A DNA stretch of 64,000 nt, from NCBI GenBank assembly GCA_001650955.1, contig LXYP01000014.1:1-64000 (forward strand). Reading direction: 5' to 3'. Of the stretch, positions 41,352 to 50,674 are shown piece by piece (within the stretch, counting starts at the first letter, position 1; each line of letters begins with the position of its first letter). This DNA is from Sphingomonadales bacterium EhC05. GTDB lineage: Bacteria > Pseudomonadota > Alphaproteobacteria > Sphingomonadales > Sphingomonadaceae. Below the pieces are notes generated by a model, which was not told the origin of the DNA, ran no database searches, and saw nothing but the letters and a program-made list of their open reading frames with translations. Made by a program: the position numbers and the translations under genes.

Positions 41352-42467
41352 GTGGACCAACTAGAGCAAGATCTCACTCGGTTTAAACAACCAGCAATGG
41401 CGTTGGTCGGCGGTATCGCGGCTGCTTTGGTCGTCGCAACACTGCCGCACGTCTATCTTGAGTCGATCATCGGGGCGACGGGGCTTTCTGAAATTGTGTC
41501 TGCAGCCGCCCCGCCTCTGGGGAATACGGCGCGCGGTCTTATCGCTGTTGTTGCTGGTTTGGTATCGGCATCTGCCATCTATATATTTCTCAATCGCAAA
41601 TCTAATAGTCAAATGGGAGGCTCCGATATGAGCTTAGCAATTCGCAGAAATCTGACGCCCGAACCGGAAGTCGAAAAAGTAGAAAGCAAATCGTCGTTCA
41701 CATTGCCAAAAATTTCTTTGTCGACAAAGTCACTGACCAAATTTTTGAAAAAGCCCAAAAAAGTGAGTGGCGAGGTGACCGATCTTGCGGATTTGCCGAA
41801 TTTGCGGCAAGCGGACAGCCATCCAGACGCACCGGCCCGTGCTCCAATTTTCGCGGCTGCCGACCTCGGTTCGCCACTGGCAGAGCAGATCAAGCCGTTT
41901 GAAGCGCCGCTTCGGCCAATAGTTGAACCTGAGCCTTCTGCCGCACCAGCTCCGCAAGCCGCTGCGCCAGTTGTTGCTCATACTCCGAACGAAGCCGAAA
42001 GAGATATGCGGGTGGAAGTGAAGCCAGAGGAAGCTCTCGATCTGTCGAAGAATATCTTCGCTGATCGCGCGCCTGCAGTTGCACCTGTATCACAGCCGGT
42101 TGCACAGGCTCCTCAGGCTCCTCAGGCTCCAAGCAAGCAGGTCCCGTCCGCTTCAGCAGAAGATATGGCAGATCTCTCGATTGCTCAGCTCGCAACTCGC
42201 CTTGAAACAGGGCTTGCACGCTTGAAAGAACTTGAGATAAATCACCGTAATCATTCGCAGGCCGCGCGACAGTTCCCCGAAACTGCGGACAAGCCCTTAC
42301 CGACGGCGGAAGATGTACCAGTCATCGTGCCGCCGCTACGCTCTGTTGAATCGCCAGAGACAACAGCGGTCACGGAAGTAGATGCACAGGCGGCACGTCA
42401 GGCAGACATGGATGCGGCCTTGAAGGCAGCTTTGGGAACATTGGAGCGGATGACCGCGCATCGCTAA
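41352..42467 (+). CDS. Membrane protein with long proline/alanine-rich tail
   Basis: 371 aa from a GTG at 41352 with GGAG 7 bp upstream. Two N-terminal membrane helices (MALVGGIAAALVVATLPHVYL and GLIAVVAGLVSASAIYIFL), then a long low-complexity cytosolic part rich in Pro, Ala and Gln with a SKSSFTLPKISLSTKS segment and a final helical piece (LSIAQLATRLETGLARLKEL). No enzyme domain is seen. It is probably a sphingomonad-specific scaffold protein. Confidence 0.6.
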   Translation: MDQLEQDLTRFKQPAMALVGGIAAALVVATLPHVYLESIIGATGLSEIVSAAAPPLGNTARGLIAVVAGLVSASAIYIFLNRKSNSQMGGSDMSLAIRRNLTPEPEVEKVESKSSFTLPKISLSTKSLTKFLKKPKKVSGEVTDLADLPNLRQADSHPDAPARAPIFAAADLGSPLAEQIKPFEAPLRPIVEPEPSAAPAPQAAAPVVAHTPNEAERDMRVEVKPEEALDLSKNIFADRAPAVAPVSQPVAQAPQAPQAPSKQVPSASAEDMADLSIAQLATRLETGLARLKELEINHRNHSQAARQFPETADKPLPTAEDVPVIVPPLRSVESPETTAVTEVDAQAARQADMDAALKAALGTLERMTAHR

Positions 42468-42473
42468 TCGAGT

Positions 42474-42818
42474 TTAATCGAGTTCTGTTTCTCGCGGATC
42501 GATCAGCGTCAGTATCTCTAGACTCAGTCGATCTTCGATCAAATCTTTGATCAGAACATCGGCGACAAAATGCCCTGTCATGGCAAAATCATGATCAGGC
42601 AATTGCGACGCAAGCTGGCCTAGGTAATTGGCTTTGTCCGGGCCGGAACAGGCAATCATTATCAGGTGACGTATGCCAGAAAAGGTGACGCTGGCCCATG
42701 GTTGTTCTCGTTGCAACGTCACGCAACAGGTAGAGCCTGCCAAAGCCTGAATGGATGCGATCAGCATCGCGCTGGGATCATGGCTGAGGCGCTTGCCGAC
42801 GGCCCTGCTAAGCGCCAT
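42474..42818 (-). CDS. Hypothetical protein (conserved sphingomonad type)
   Basis: 114 aa from the ATG at 42818 (a GTG at 42827 is the alternative). Single domain with LQREQPWASVTFSGIRHLIMI and HDFAMTGHFVADVLI, ending in ILTLIDPRETELD; alternating strands and helices. Its first 11 bp overlap the preceding HTH-like gene, so both are expressed from the promoter region near 43.04 kb. Confidence 0.55.
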   Translation of the reverse strand: MALSRAVGKRLSHDPSAMLIASIQALAGSTCCVTLQREQPWASVTFSGIRHLIMIACSGPDKANYLGQLASQLPDHDFAMTGHFVADVLIKDLIEDRLSLEILTLIDPRETELD

Positions 42819-43002
42819 GGTCTTCACGCCATATGCTCATGAAATCTTCTACGCGTCTGGAAACCGCTTTGCCCGGTTGGCGACCGTTGCGCAGATCTTC
42901 GACAAAGCGCGGATCGCGAACCGACAAGCGACCGAATTTTGTCCATGGTATTTTGTTTTCACGCAGAAAAATTTCAATCTTTCTGATCAGGGGCATGAGC
43001 AT
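42808..43002 (-). CDS. Small HTH-like protein divergent from the S24 repressor
   Basis: 64 aa (MLMPLIRKIEIFLRENKIPWTKFG, then RDPRFVEDLRNGRQPGKAVSRRVEDFM). The pattern resembles short HTH proteins that accompany phage-type regulators. It starts opposite the S24 repressor with the operator palindromes between them, so it is probably repressed by that protein. Confidence 0.6.
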   Translation of the reverse strand: MLMPLIRKIEIFLRENKIPWTKFGRLSVRDPRFVEDLRNGRQPGKAVSRRVEDFMSIWREDHGA

Positions 43003-43040
43003 TCTCCTTCATATAGCCGAGGTCATCGGCGACTCGAAAA

Positions 43041-43094
43041 ATAGGGAAAATCCTATTTGAGATGAAAAATCCTACATGTCTAGGAAATATCCTA
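43041..43094. promoter_or_regulatory. Two palindromic operators upstream of the S24 repressor
   Basis: ATAGG-N6-CCTAT at 43041-43056 and TAGG-N6-CCTA at 43081-43094, centres 39 bp apart, with further CCTA half-sites at about 43070 and 43116. All lie between the divergent genes at 43002 (minus) and 43133 (plus). Likely binding sites of the S24 repressor. Confidence 0.65.
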
Positions 43095-43132
43095 TTGCTA
43101 TTTTCGGTCAAATAACCTATCTTTGGGCCATT

Positions 43133-43786
43133 GTGACTGATGATCCGCGCACCACTCTTGAACAGCTGATCCGCAAAAACGGACATGGCTTTGCCGCGAT
43201 TTCCCAGATGCTGGGCAAAAATCCGGCGTATATTCAGCAATTTATTCGGCGTGGATCTCCCAAGAAACTGGATGAGGCGGACCGGCGGCGGCTGGCGGAA
43301 TTCTTCGACGTCGATGAAATATTGCTCGGCGCGCCGGCGCCGCTTGACCGCTCCTCACCCCACAATTTGCCGCCTGATGGTTTGTTGAGAGTCAAACAAT
43401 ATCAGGTAGGGGCATCGGCTGGCCCAGGTTCTCTTGCGGAAGATGAATATGTGGAAGCCATTGGCTTTGGTCCCAAATGGTTGAAACAATTGGGTACCGA
43501 TCCCGAAAATCTGTCGCTGATCCGGGTGGATGGAGATTCGATGAACCCGACATTATGCCATGGCGATGATATCATGGTTGATCACAGCGCTGCCATGCGG
43601 CCCCTGCGCGATGGCATTCATGTTTTGCGCATGGATGATGTCTTGCTGGTCAAGCGGATCGCGGTTGGCCCATCAGCGAAATTATCGATCCGCAGCGACA
43701 ACCCGCAATATCCGGACTGGGATGATGTTAATTCTAAGGATGTTAATATCATTGGGCGGGTGGTCTGGACGGGACGACGGCTGTGA
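43133..43786 (+). CDS. S24-family (LexA/C1-like) transcriptional repressor
   Basis: 217 aa from a GTG at 43133. The N-terminal HTH-like half is TLEQLIRKNGHGFAAISQMLGKNPAYIQQFI (in parts). The C-terminal S24 peptidase half has the Ser in RVDGDSMNPTLCHGD and the Lys in DVLLVKRIAVG, plus a likely Ala-Gly self-cleavage site in GASAGPGS. It probably responds to RecA-type DNA damage signals and represses itself and the divergent pair. Confidence 0.85.
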   Translation: MTDDPRTTLEQLIRKNGHGFAAISQMLGKNPAYIQQFIRRGSPKKLDEADRRRLAEFFDVDEILLGAPAPLDRSSPHNLPPDGLLRVKQYQVGASAGPGSLAEDEYVEAIGFGPKWLKQLGTDPENLSLIRVDGDSMNPTLCHGDDIMVDHSAAMRPLRDGIHVLRMDDVLLVKRIAVGPSAKLSIRSDNPQYPDWDDVNSKDVNIIGRVVWTGRRL

Positions 43787-43806
43787 ATTTGGCGAGGGTC
43801 GTTCGA

Positions 43807-44322
43807 CTAATGAAAGGCTTTGCCCATAATCTTCGCTACAAATGATTTTTTGGCATTGGTATATGCTTCTCTATCGTGACGGTGCAATTCGGACATTCGT
43901 CTTTTTAACATCGCATATTCTCTCGCAGCCTCGGGATGTTTCACTAGATAATCGCAAAATAATATACCGTTCCAAACTTCGCTTGGGCGTTCGCAAACAT
44001 GAATATGATGGGTACGTTTTACGCCCCGTGGTGGCATTCCCCTGACAAAGAAAAGCCGGTCATGCTTCGGATTGTCTCGCCAAAAATCATAGCCCAGCTT
44101 GTCAAGTATGGGAGGGAATGAGGCTCTTGCTTCATCCACCGATTCCACTGCGACAAGTATATCGATGATTGGTTTCGCGAGCATATGCGGGATCGCGGTG
44201 CTTCCAAAGTGGCGTATCTCTAACATTGAAAGATCGGACAGATGCTCTTGCAGGCGTTGTTTTTCCGCGGCGAACTTTGCAATCCAAGACGGATCATATG
44301 GAGCAATTTTGATGAGGTCCAT
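43807..44322 (-). CDS. GrpB family protein
   Basis: 171 aa from MDLIKIAPYDPSWIAKFAAEKQ. GrpB / UPF0157 nucleotidyltransferase-like motifs: IRHFGSTAIPHMLAKPIIDILVAV (in parts), then THHIHVCERPSEVW and FCDYLVKHPEAAREYAMLKR. The fold is related to minimal nucleotidyltransferases; substrate unknown. The open frame runs further upstream, through the divergent gene, and is not used. Confidence 0.87.
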   Translation of the reverse strand: MDLIKIAPYDPSWIAKFAAEKQRLQEHLSDLSMLEIRHFGSTAIPHMLAKPIIDILVAVESVDEARASFPPILDKLGYDFWRDNPKHDRLFFVRGMPPRGVKRTHHIHVCERPSEVWNGILFCDYLVKHPEAAREYAMLKRRMSELHRHDREAYTNAKKSFVAKIMGKAFH

Positions 44323-44422
44323 TGTCCGAAAATGGATCAAATCCATCGATAATACAACGGAGGAATTAAACAATCGCGAATGGGTCTTGCATCTGCCGGT
44401 CGCCACCGCCAGATAGCGTTCC

Positions 44423-45085
44423 ATGACAGAAGCTCCTTTAAAAGCCGTGATCATCCCGGTGACCCCACTCCAGCAAAATTGTACACTTCTCTGGTGTACC
44501 AAAACTAACAAGGCCGCGCTCAGCGATCCGGGCGGTGATTTGTCGCGTCTCAAAGCCGCCGTCGAGGAACATGGCGTGGATCTGGAAAAGATCATCATCA
44601 CTCATGGTCATCTCGACCATTGTGGACAGGCGGGGATGCTGGCTGAGGAATTGGGTATTCCCATTGAGGGGCCGCATAAGGATGATCTGTTCTGGATCGA
44701 TCAGCTCGATGGCGATGGTGCGCGCTATGGTATGGAGGCAAAAAGCTTTGTCCCGGACCGTTGGCTGGTCGATGGCGATCAGGTGACGGTGGGCGATCTC
44801 GTGCTTGATGTCATTCACTGCCCTGGACATACGCCAGGCCATGTGATTTTCTATCATCAGCCATCCAAACTGGCGGTGGTCGGGGATGTGATATTTCAGG
44901 GATCGATTGGCCGTACCGATTTCCCGCGCGGCAATCATCAGGATTTGATCGACGCAATTACCACCAAATTATGGCCGCTCGGTGATGATGTAACCTTCAT
45001 TCCCGGCCATGGGCCGACCAGTCAATTTGGCTATGAACGCAAAACCAATGCCTTCGTCGCCGATGATGTGTTGGAGGCGCGTTAG
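44423..45085 (+). CDS. MBL-fold metallohydrolase (glyoxalase II-like)
   Basis: 220 aa with the dizinc signature THGHLDHCG, the second histidine in HCPGHTPGHVIF, the bridging Asp in VVGDVIFQGSIGRTDF and the last His in IPGHGPTS. Small cytosolic members of this type hydrolyse thioesters or related substrates. The start at 44423 (MTEAPLKAVIIPVTPLQQN) agrees with the family N-terminus. Confidence 0.9.
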   Translation: MTEAPLKAVIIPVTPLQQNCTLLWCTKTNKAALSDPGGDLSRLKAAVEEHGVDLEKIIITHGHLDHCGQAGMLAEELGIPIEGPHKDDLFWIDQLDGDGARYGMEAKSFVPDRWLVDGDQVTVGDLVLDVIHCPGHTPGHVIFYHQPSKLAVVGDVIFQGSIGRTDFPRGNHQDLIDAITTKLWPLGDDVTFIPGHGPTSQFGYERKTNAFVADDVLEAR

Positions 45086-45903
45086 GAGATTGAGTTTTCC
45101 TCAACCTGGCTGTCTTCAGCGACAAATTGCGATAAATCGATCGAGTCTATTTCTTCCATTATATCGCGCTTTTGCAAATATTTGACCGCTTTCCTCAAGT
45201 CTTTGCCCAGATGCGGCTTGAGATAGGGAAGCGCTAAAAGTGGATCGCGGCCGGACACTGTCTCCCATATTGCCAATGCCGTAATCAACATGGGTTCATT
45301 CAAATAACCCTGGCGCTCATATTTCCAGCCGTCGTTGGCGCCTTCGAAATTCCATGCAGTCATTGCCGTGAAAATCCCGAAACCGAGATATACAGAGCAA
45401 AGATCGGTCGTCAGCTCATGAATCTCCCATCCTCCGGGCGGCGGAATCTTCGCGCTACTCATCAAATAATGTGAAAGTTCATGCGCGAATGTGGCGATGC
45501 GTTTGTGAGGGTTGCCGAGCTGGCTGGGATTATAGCCGATCTGGGCGTAAAATTTACCATCTGCGTTTTGCAATAGCCGATATTCGCCAGCAGGCGCGTG
45601 GCTGTCATGTTTGAGACTCTGGCCCGACTCAAGCATCATTTCCCGGGAAGGGTTGCCTGCAACCAGTTTCGTCGGCCATTCTGCCAGTCCTGACAGATAC
45701 TTGACCTGTTCAAATATTTCATGTGCCTTTTTTGATGGATCACAGCTGGTTTTCGGGAAAAACCTATCGGTTGGAAGTATCAACTGGTTCGCGAGACTAT
45801 CTTCTGCTCCATCAAATTCGGTGATCAGCCATTTAAAACTGGCCAGTTGCCAGTCTCATTCGTCATCAGAGAGAGGTTTGTTCGATCCGAATAGCTTCAT
45901 CAT
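45082..45903 (-). pseudogene. HExxH-type zinc peptidase-like gene interrupted by one in-frame TGA
   Basis: The intact part from 45783 downward encodes a protein with ATFAHELSHYLMSS (HExxH zinc motif) and EIHELTTDLCSVYLG. Translation in the same frame continues upstream without shift to ATG codons at 45900/45903 (MMKLFGSNKPLSDDE), broken only by a TGA at 45856-45858. After it the frame reads on as DWQLASFKWLITEFDGAEDSL. TGG at that position would restore one 273-aa protein. No good start lies downstream of the TGA. Confidence 0.7.
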
Positions 45904-46080
45904 ATGGAACGGTTTAGCCGACCGCGCCAGCGATTCAAACATTAGACATTAGACAAGCAGTGGCCGCTTGCCGATAATATTGCGGAAGCAAGTTAAGGGG
46001 GGAGGGCTCGGCCTCGCTGTCAATCCGTTAGATCACTAGATATATCTCGTCCGCTACATTGCATTTTCACATAGTGAATC

Positions 46081-46257
46081 TTGCGGCGTCGCTACATCGG
46101 ACTGGGGTTCCTAAACTGCAGCACCCGATCAGACTTTGTTCGGCTCTCTAAAATTTATCAAAATCCAGGCGAAATAGATATTTTGGATTGGCGACATATC
46201 ACTCAGTGGCTTGTACCATTTGCAAAGGATAGATCTGCTTTTATCACAATGTTTTAA
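46081..46257 (+). pseudogene. Coding-like C-terminal gene fragment
   Basis: An open stretch whose last 40 codons look like real protein (SDFVRLSKIYQNPGEIDILD, then WRHITQWLVPFAKD) ending at a TAA at 46257. It begins with only a TTG after an in-frame TGA and has no ribosome site. Probably the tail of a lost gene. Identity not recognised. Confidence 0.3.
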
Positions 46258-46280
46258 GTGAGATATCATTGCTTCCTATT

Positions 46281-46312
46281 CAGGGTGACACCTTGCGATC
46301 TCCGTCACCCTG
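46281..46312. terminator. Perfect 9-bp hairpin
   Basis: CAGGGTGAC / GTCACCCTG with a 14-base loop, followed by TTTC on the + strand. It may be the leftover terminator of the gene fragment just upstream. Confidence 0.45.
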
Positions 46313-46546
46313 TTTCTCGAAATCAGTCCCTACCGCGATATTTCGAGCCTTGGGGCATCATAGGCTTGGGAAAGCCTGCCGATGCCGGTTACTTTTGATT
46401 TTCGACCTCTGGCTCCATCACCGGGCCGACAACTGGCAGTGAGGCAGGTCACACAAAAGCTACCCGCGAACGGCCAATCTGCCATTGAGCCCCAAGCCGG
46501 TTGGTAAAAGCTAGTCGTTTGCAAATGTGCCGATAGCAGACTCGAA

Positions 46547-46942
46547 CTATGCTCCTATATAGGGAATCGCGATCGCATATACACCGAGTCCAAGCAGCGC
46601 CAACATGGTCACAATGGTTCCGATCATCCGGCCTTTGCCGAATTTACCGTCGTCCATGCCAATACCATGGGCAACCCGTCCGAGTAGATAGATCCCGCTG
46701 ACAATCCACAACCAGGTAGGCGATGTCGTGCTGGCCAGTTCAATAACTCCGACAAGAAACAGGATGAATGGGGCGCTTTCTATATAATTGCTATGCGCGC
46801 GCATCCGTCGCAGAACTTTCTCATTGCCACCGTCGCCAACGCTGACTTTTTCACTCGTACGCACCTGGCCGACGCGGACCATCAGCCAAAGATTGATCAG
46901 CGCTGCAGCGCCAGCGATGGTCAGTGTTATAGGTAAAATCAT
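46547..46942 (-). CDS. MAPEG family membrane protein
   Basis: 131 aa with four hydrophobic segments. The MAPEG pattern shows in INLWLMVRVGQVRTSEKVSVGDGG, VLRRMRAHSNYIESAPFILFL (the conserved R-x-x-N-x-x-E/ER motif) and GRVAHGIGMDDGKF. Relatives include glutathione-dependent membrane transferases; the substrate here is unknown. Confidence 0.88.
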   Translation of the reverse strand: MILPITLTIAGAAALINLWLMVRVGQVRTSEKVSVGDGGNEKVLRRMRAHSNYIESAPFILFLVGVIELASTTSPTWLWIVSGIYLLGRVAHGIGMDDGKFGKGRMIGTIVTMLALLGLGVYAIAIPYIGA

Positions 46943-47157
46943 AGTGTTCCCCTGGATGTTATCTTTATGGCACGGCTATAGGAGTAGAATGCTTGCAACG
47001 CACGGAAAATTCGTTATACGCGCCACTTCGCGTGCAATTGGCTGACGGTTGGACGAGCGATTCTCTGCAAGATTTCAGAGCCACGCTTGTTCGATGATTA
47101 TGTTTGGCTTAGTTGTGCGGACAGATGATATTTGAAATTTAAAGAACAGGCTTAGCA

Positions 47158-47337
47158 ATGGCTGTACCTAAACGAAAAACTACGCCGTCCAAGCGCGGAA
47201 TGCGCCGGTCTCATGATGCTTTGAAAGTCGAAGCTTATCAAGAGTGCCCAAATTGTGGCGAATTGAAGCGACCGCACCATATGTGCGGATCATGCGGCCA
47301 TTATAATGGCCGTGAAGTCTTGGCCGTCGATCTTTAA
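47158..47337 (+). CDS. rpmF: 50S ribosomal protein L32
   Basis: 59 aa: [20 protein letters not shown], then the zinc-ribbon cysteines in [23 protein letters not shown] (C-x2-C and C-x2-C), indicating the zinc-binding form. Directly upstream of plsX, as in most bacteria. Confidence 0.97.
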   Translation: MAVPKRKTTPSKRGMRRSHDALKVEAYQECPNCGELKRPHHMCGSCGHYNGREVLAVDL

Positions 47338-47382
47338 TCGACTAGCCTCTCGACTTCCAACGCGCAATCAAGGGGACAACAA

Positions 47383-48432
47383 GTGGGAATGAGGCCGCGG
47401 ATCGCTATTGACGCGATGGGCGGCGATGAAGGCCCACGTGTGATGGTTGCTGGCGCTGCTCTTGCACGCCACCGACATGAGGGTTTTCAGTTTCTGTTCG
47501 TCGGTGACGAACAGAAAATCAAGGAAGCCCTGAAAGATCACCCGAATCTAAGCGCGTCGTCTGAAATTTTGCATGCCGAAGACGTCATTTCGGGTGAAGA
47601 TAAACCTGCGCAAGCTTTGCGCAAATCCAAAACCACGTCAATGGGACTCGCGGTCAACGCCGTGAAGACCGGTGCAGTCAGCGCTGCCGTAAGTGCGGGT
47701 AATACTGGTGCGCTGATGGCCATTTCAAAACTGGCGCTCAGAACCATGTCGGGAATTGATCGTCCGGCTCTAGCGGCTCTGCTGCCGACGCTCAAGGATA
47801 GCGACGTGGTGATGTTGGACCTTGGTGCAAACAAAGAATGCACGAGCGAAAACCTCGTGCAATTCGCCGTCATGGGCGCCGCCTATAGCCGGATCATGCA
47901 CGGTTTTGATAAGCCTCTAGTCAAATTGTTGAACATCGGCACCGAAGAAGCCAAGGGGACCGGAACCGTTCAGGACGCCGCAGCAGCATTGAGAGAAGCA
48001 ATCGGACTATCGATGAACTTTCAAGGCTTTACCGAGGCAGACAAGATTTCCACTGGAGAAGTTGATGTCATTGTAACGGATGGTTTCTCGGGCAATGTTG
48101 CGCTAAAGTCGCTTGAAGGTACGGCACGTTTTGTCACCGACTTGCTGAAACGCAGTTTTCTGAGTTCGCTTCGGTCTAAAATTGGCTTTCTCATCTCGCG
48201 CCCAGCAACCGAAATGCTGCGCGAGCATCTGGATCCAAATAATCACAATGGTGCGGTTTTCCTAGGCCTCAATGGTGTCGTCGTAAAAAGCCATGGCAGT
48301 GCCGATGAAAAGGGCGTAGCGAATGCGGTGGAAGTGGCCGCTCGGCTGGTTGAGGATAGTATTTTGGAACGTATCAGCGAAGATCTGACCAAGGTCCGTC
48401 AATTGAATCCGTCGACCACGGTGGCGAAATGA
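47383..48432 (+). CDS. plsX: Phosphate acyltransferase PlsX
   Basis: Converts acyl-ACP to acyl-phosphate for glycerolipid synthesis. 349 aa: [77 protein letters not shown] at 47383 and ATG at 47389 are both possible starts. It overlaps fabH by ATGA, forming rpmF-plsX-fabH. Confidence 0.95.
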   Translation: MGMRPRIAIDAMGGDEGPRVMVAGAALARHRHEGFQFLFVGDEQKIKEALKDHPNLSASSEILHAEDVISGEDKPAQALRKSKTTSMGLAVNAVKTGAVSAAVSAGNTGALMAISKLALRTMSGIDRPALAALLPTLKDSDVVMLDLGANKECTSENLVQFAVMGAAYSRIMHGFDKPLVKLLNIGTEEAKGTGTVQDAAAALREAIGLSMNFQGFTEADKISTGEVDVIVTDGFSGNVALKSLEGTARFVTDLLKRSFLSSLRSKIGFLISRPATEMLREHLDPNNHNGAVFLGLNGVVVKSHGSADEKGVANAVEVAARLVEDSILERISEDLTKVRQLNPSTTVAK

Positions 48433-49400
48433 GCGATAATGCCATATTGCGATCGGTCATTAAAGGAACGGGCTCCGCCTTACCACGAACGCGGGTTTCC
48501 AACGCTGAGCTGTCAAAGCGTGTGGACACCACTGATGAATGGATTGTGGAGCGGACGGGAATTCATTTTCGGCATATTGCGGAAGATGATGAAACAACAT
48601 CCAGTCTCGCGACCGAAGCAGCTCAAAAGGCGATGGATGCAGCCGGTCTGGTCTCAAGTGATATTGACCTCATCGTCCTCGCGACGGCAACACCCGACCA
48701 AACATTTCCTGCGACGGCAACCATCGTCCAGGATCGGCTAGGCTGCAATGGTTGTGTAGCTTTTGATGTCGCAGCCGTATGTTCAGGATTTCTCTATGCG
48801 CTATCTGTTGCGGATAGTATGATCCGGACTGGCGCTGCGAAACATGCGCTCGTGATCGGAGCAGAAACTTTTAGTCGGATTTTGGATTGGGAAGACCGCG
48901 CCACTTGCGTGCTGTTTGGAGACGGTGCCGGGGCGATTGTGCTTTCCGCAGAATTTGGCGATAAAGGTATTCTTGGGACGCGGTTGCATGCCGATGGTGC
49001 GCACAATCAGTTGCTTTATGTGGACGGGGGGGCCGGTACCACTGGAACCGTAGGCAAGCTCCGGATGAAAGGACGAGAAGTTTTTCGACATGCTGTGGTC
49101 AATTTGGCTTCGGTGCTGAGAGAAGTTCTTGAAGAATCAGGTCAATCTATCGATTCAATTGACTGGCTTATTCCGCATCAGGCAAATGCACGGATATTGG
49201 ATGCGACCGCAAAGAAGCTGGGCATGCCTGCCGAAAAAGTGATCAAGACTGTTGATGTTCATGCGAATACTTCTGCAGCTTCGGTACCGCTAGCGCTTGA
49301 TACTGCGGTTCGTGATCATAGAATCAAGCGAGATGATTTGCTGGTTTTGGAAGCGATGGGTGGCGGTTTTACTTGGGGTGCTTCAGTTATCCGCTACTGA
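48429..49400 (+). CDS. fabH: Beta-ketoacyl-ACP synthase III
   Basis: Starts fatty-acid elongation by condensing acetyl-CoA with malonyl-ACP. 323 aa with the catalytic triad in place: Cys in [14 protein letters not shown], His in [11 protein letters not shown], Asn in [13 protein letters not shown]. The end [13 protein letters not shown] is typical. No ihfA gene follows here, unlike in many alphaproteobacteria. Confidence 0.95.
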   Translation: MSDNAILRSVIKGTGSALPRTRVSNAELSKRVDTTDEWIVERTGIHFRHIAEDDETTSSLATEAAQKAMDAAGLVSSDIDLIVLATATPDQTFPATATIVQDRLGCNGCVAFDVAAVCSGFLYALSVADSMIRTGAAKHALVIGAETFSRILDWEDRATCVLFGDGAGAIVLSAEFGDKGILGTRLHADGAHNQLLYVDGGAGTTGTVGKLRMKGREVFRHAVVNLASVLREVLEESGQSIDSIDWLIPHQANARILDATAKKLGMPAEKVIKTVDVHANTSAASVPLALDTAVRDHRIKRDDLLVLEAMGGGFTWGASVIRY

Positions 49401-49511
49401 TCCAAACGACGATTAAGAGAGTTTGTTTTCCTTGGACATTTTCGTCGACGATTCGACGATCTTGTCGAATATCAATTGAAGATATTACCTCCTCAGCCCT
49501 AGCTTTGGCCA

Positions 49512-50534
49512 ATGAGGAATTTGCCATCATCCAATGAGCAGGTCTCGGCTCAGTTCTTGTTCCGAACATATCTTAGCTGCCACGCCCTTCATGCCCGAAA
49601 ACCTGTTCTGCTTAGCGCGTTGAAGCTAACTGAACCTGAGTTGAGAGACCCCCGGCGATGGTTTAACCATCATGATATTGGAAAGATGATCCGAGTAACG
49701 CAACAGGAGTTGGGTCGGGATGATATTCAGGAAGATATTGCCCGTAACATGGTGCCTGCCGGGTTTTCAGATGCAGGCTATTCTGCCTTTTTTGAACATG
49801 AGTTGGGTGAAGTACTCGAATCCACGCTGATGGCGCAGGGACTGGGTGGATTAAATCCGCCATATCGGTTTCAACGCTCGATACGTGGGGACCGTCTTTT
49901 CCTGAATCGAGATAATCTCAAATCCCCCAATCTTATTCATTTGCTATTTTCACTCATTTGCCAAAGCGCACTTCCTTGGGAAACCGAACGGTTGAACTGG
50001 GTGAGGGCGGCTCATTTTGGTCACAGTAGGCCTGTTGGCTTTCAAGGGCTGATGCGAGGCAAGTCTATCCCCTGTCATTTTGAGCGTCCGGCAACCTATC
50101 TGGAGTTTCTCCCGGGTGCTTTTTCAATCACAAACCCCCTTCAAAACAGTGATTTGCAGATCGCAACCAGACGACAGAACCGTTTCCTATATGATCACTC
50201 GCCGGGGCTGCAGCCGCTTGCAAATCTGATTTACACTTATCTGCTTCGTCTTTTGGACAAGCCGGGTTTGAGCTTGGATGCGGCGGCACGAACGTTGGGG
50301 ATTGCTGAACGCACTTTGCGCCGGAAACTGGTGGCCGAAGGCTTGTCATTCCGCAGCATATTGGAGCGGGTTCGGCGCGATACTTGCAAGTTATATTTTC
50401 TAGAAGGCAGGCGCAGTCTTGCGGAGATTTCTACAAAGCTGGGCTATAGCGAGTTAAGCGCATTCACACGCGCTTATTCTAGCTGGTATGGTTATCCCCC
50501 TAGCAGAGGCAGAACAGCTGCTATTGCAGCCTAG
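49512..50534 (+). CDS. AraC-family transcriptional regulator
   Basis: 340 aa. An N-terminal AraC_binding-like or OruR/ArgR-type sensor region is followed by two C-terminal HTHs: LSLDAAARTLGIAERTLRRKLVAEGLSF (in parts) and SLAEISTKLGYSELSAFTRAYSSWYG. The regulated genes are not evident; no divergent operon lies immediately upstream. Confidence 0.85.
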   Translation: MRNLPSSNEQVSAQFLFRTYLSCHALHARKPVLLSALKLTEPELRDPRRWFNHHDIGKMIRVTQQELGRDDIQEDIARNMVPAGFSDAGYSAFFEHELGEVLESTLMAQGLGGLNPPYRFQRSIRGDRLFLNRDNLKSPNLIHLLFSLICQSALPWETERLNWVRAAHFGHSRPVGFQGLMRGKSIPCHFERPATYLEFLPGAFSITNPLQNSDLQIATRRQNRFLYDHSPGLQPLANLIYTYLLRLLDKPGLSLDAAARTLGIAERTLRRKLVAEGLSFRSILERVRRDTCKLYFLEGRRSLAEISTKLGYSELSAFTRAYSSWYGYPPSRGRTAAIAA

Positions 50535-50556
50535 GTGCCGATACAAATAGATATAA

Positions 50557-50631
50557 TGGTGGGCGTAGAGAGAGTTGAACTCCCGACCCCTTCGATGTCA
50601 ACGAAGTGCTCTACCACTGAGCTATACGCCC
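50557..50631 (-). tRNA. tRNA-Val (anticodon GAC)
   Basis: 75 nt on the minus strand with CCA encoded. Acceptor GGGCGTA pairs with TACGCCC; the anticodon stem CTTCG/CGAAG holds the loop TTGACAT with anticodon GAC; the T-loop is TTCAACT. Confidence 0.95.
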
Positions 50632-50674
50632 ACATTGCAGGCCGTCTAAACAGCCGTTACAGCTCGCGCAAGAG

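Larger units (their letters stand above)
45904..46546. other. Gene-poor stretch with one gene fragment and a hairpin
   Basis: Between the broken peptidase gene and MAPEG. Open frames exist on both strands at 46330-46524 but neither has a ribosome site or family resemblance. A coding-like fragment (46081-46257) and a perfect 9-bp hairpin (46281-46312) are described separately. The area looks decayed. Confidence 0.4.

Noticed and set aside
46330-46524. Open frames on both strands
   Set aside because: Neither has a ribosome site or a plausible domain, and they contradict each other.
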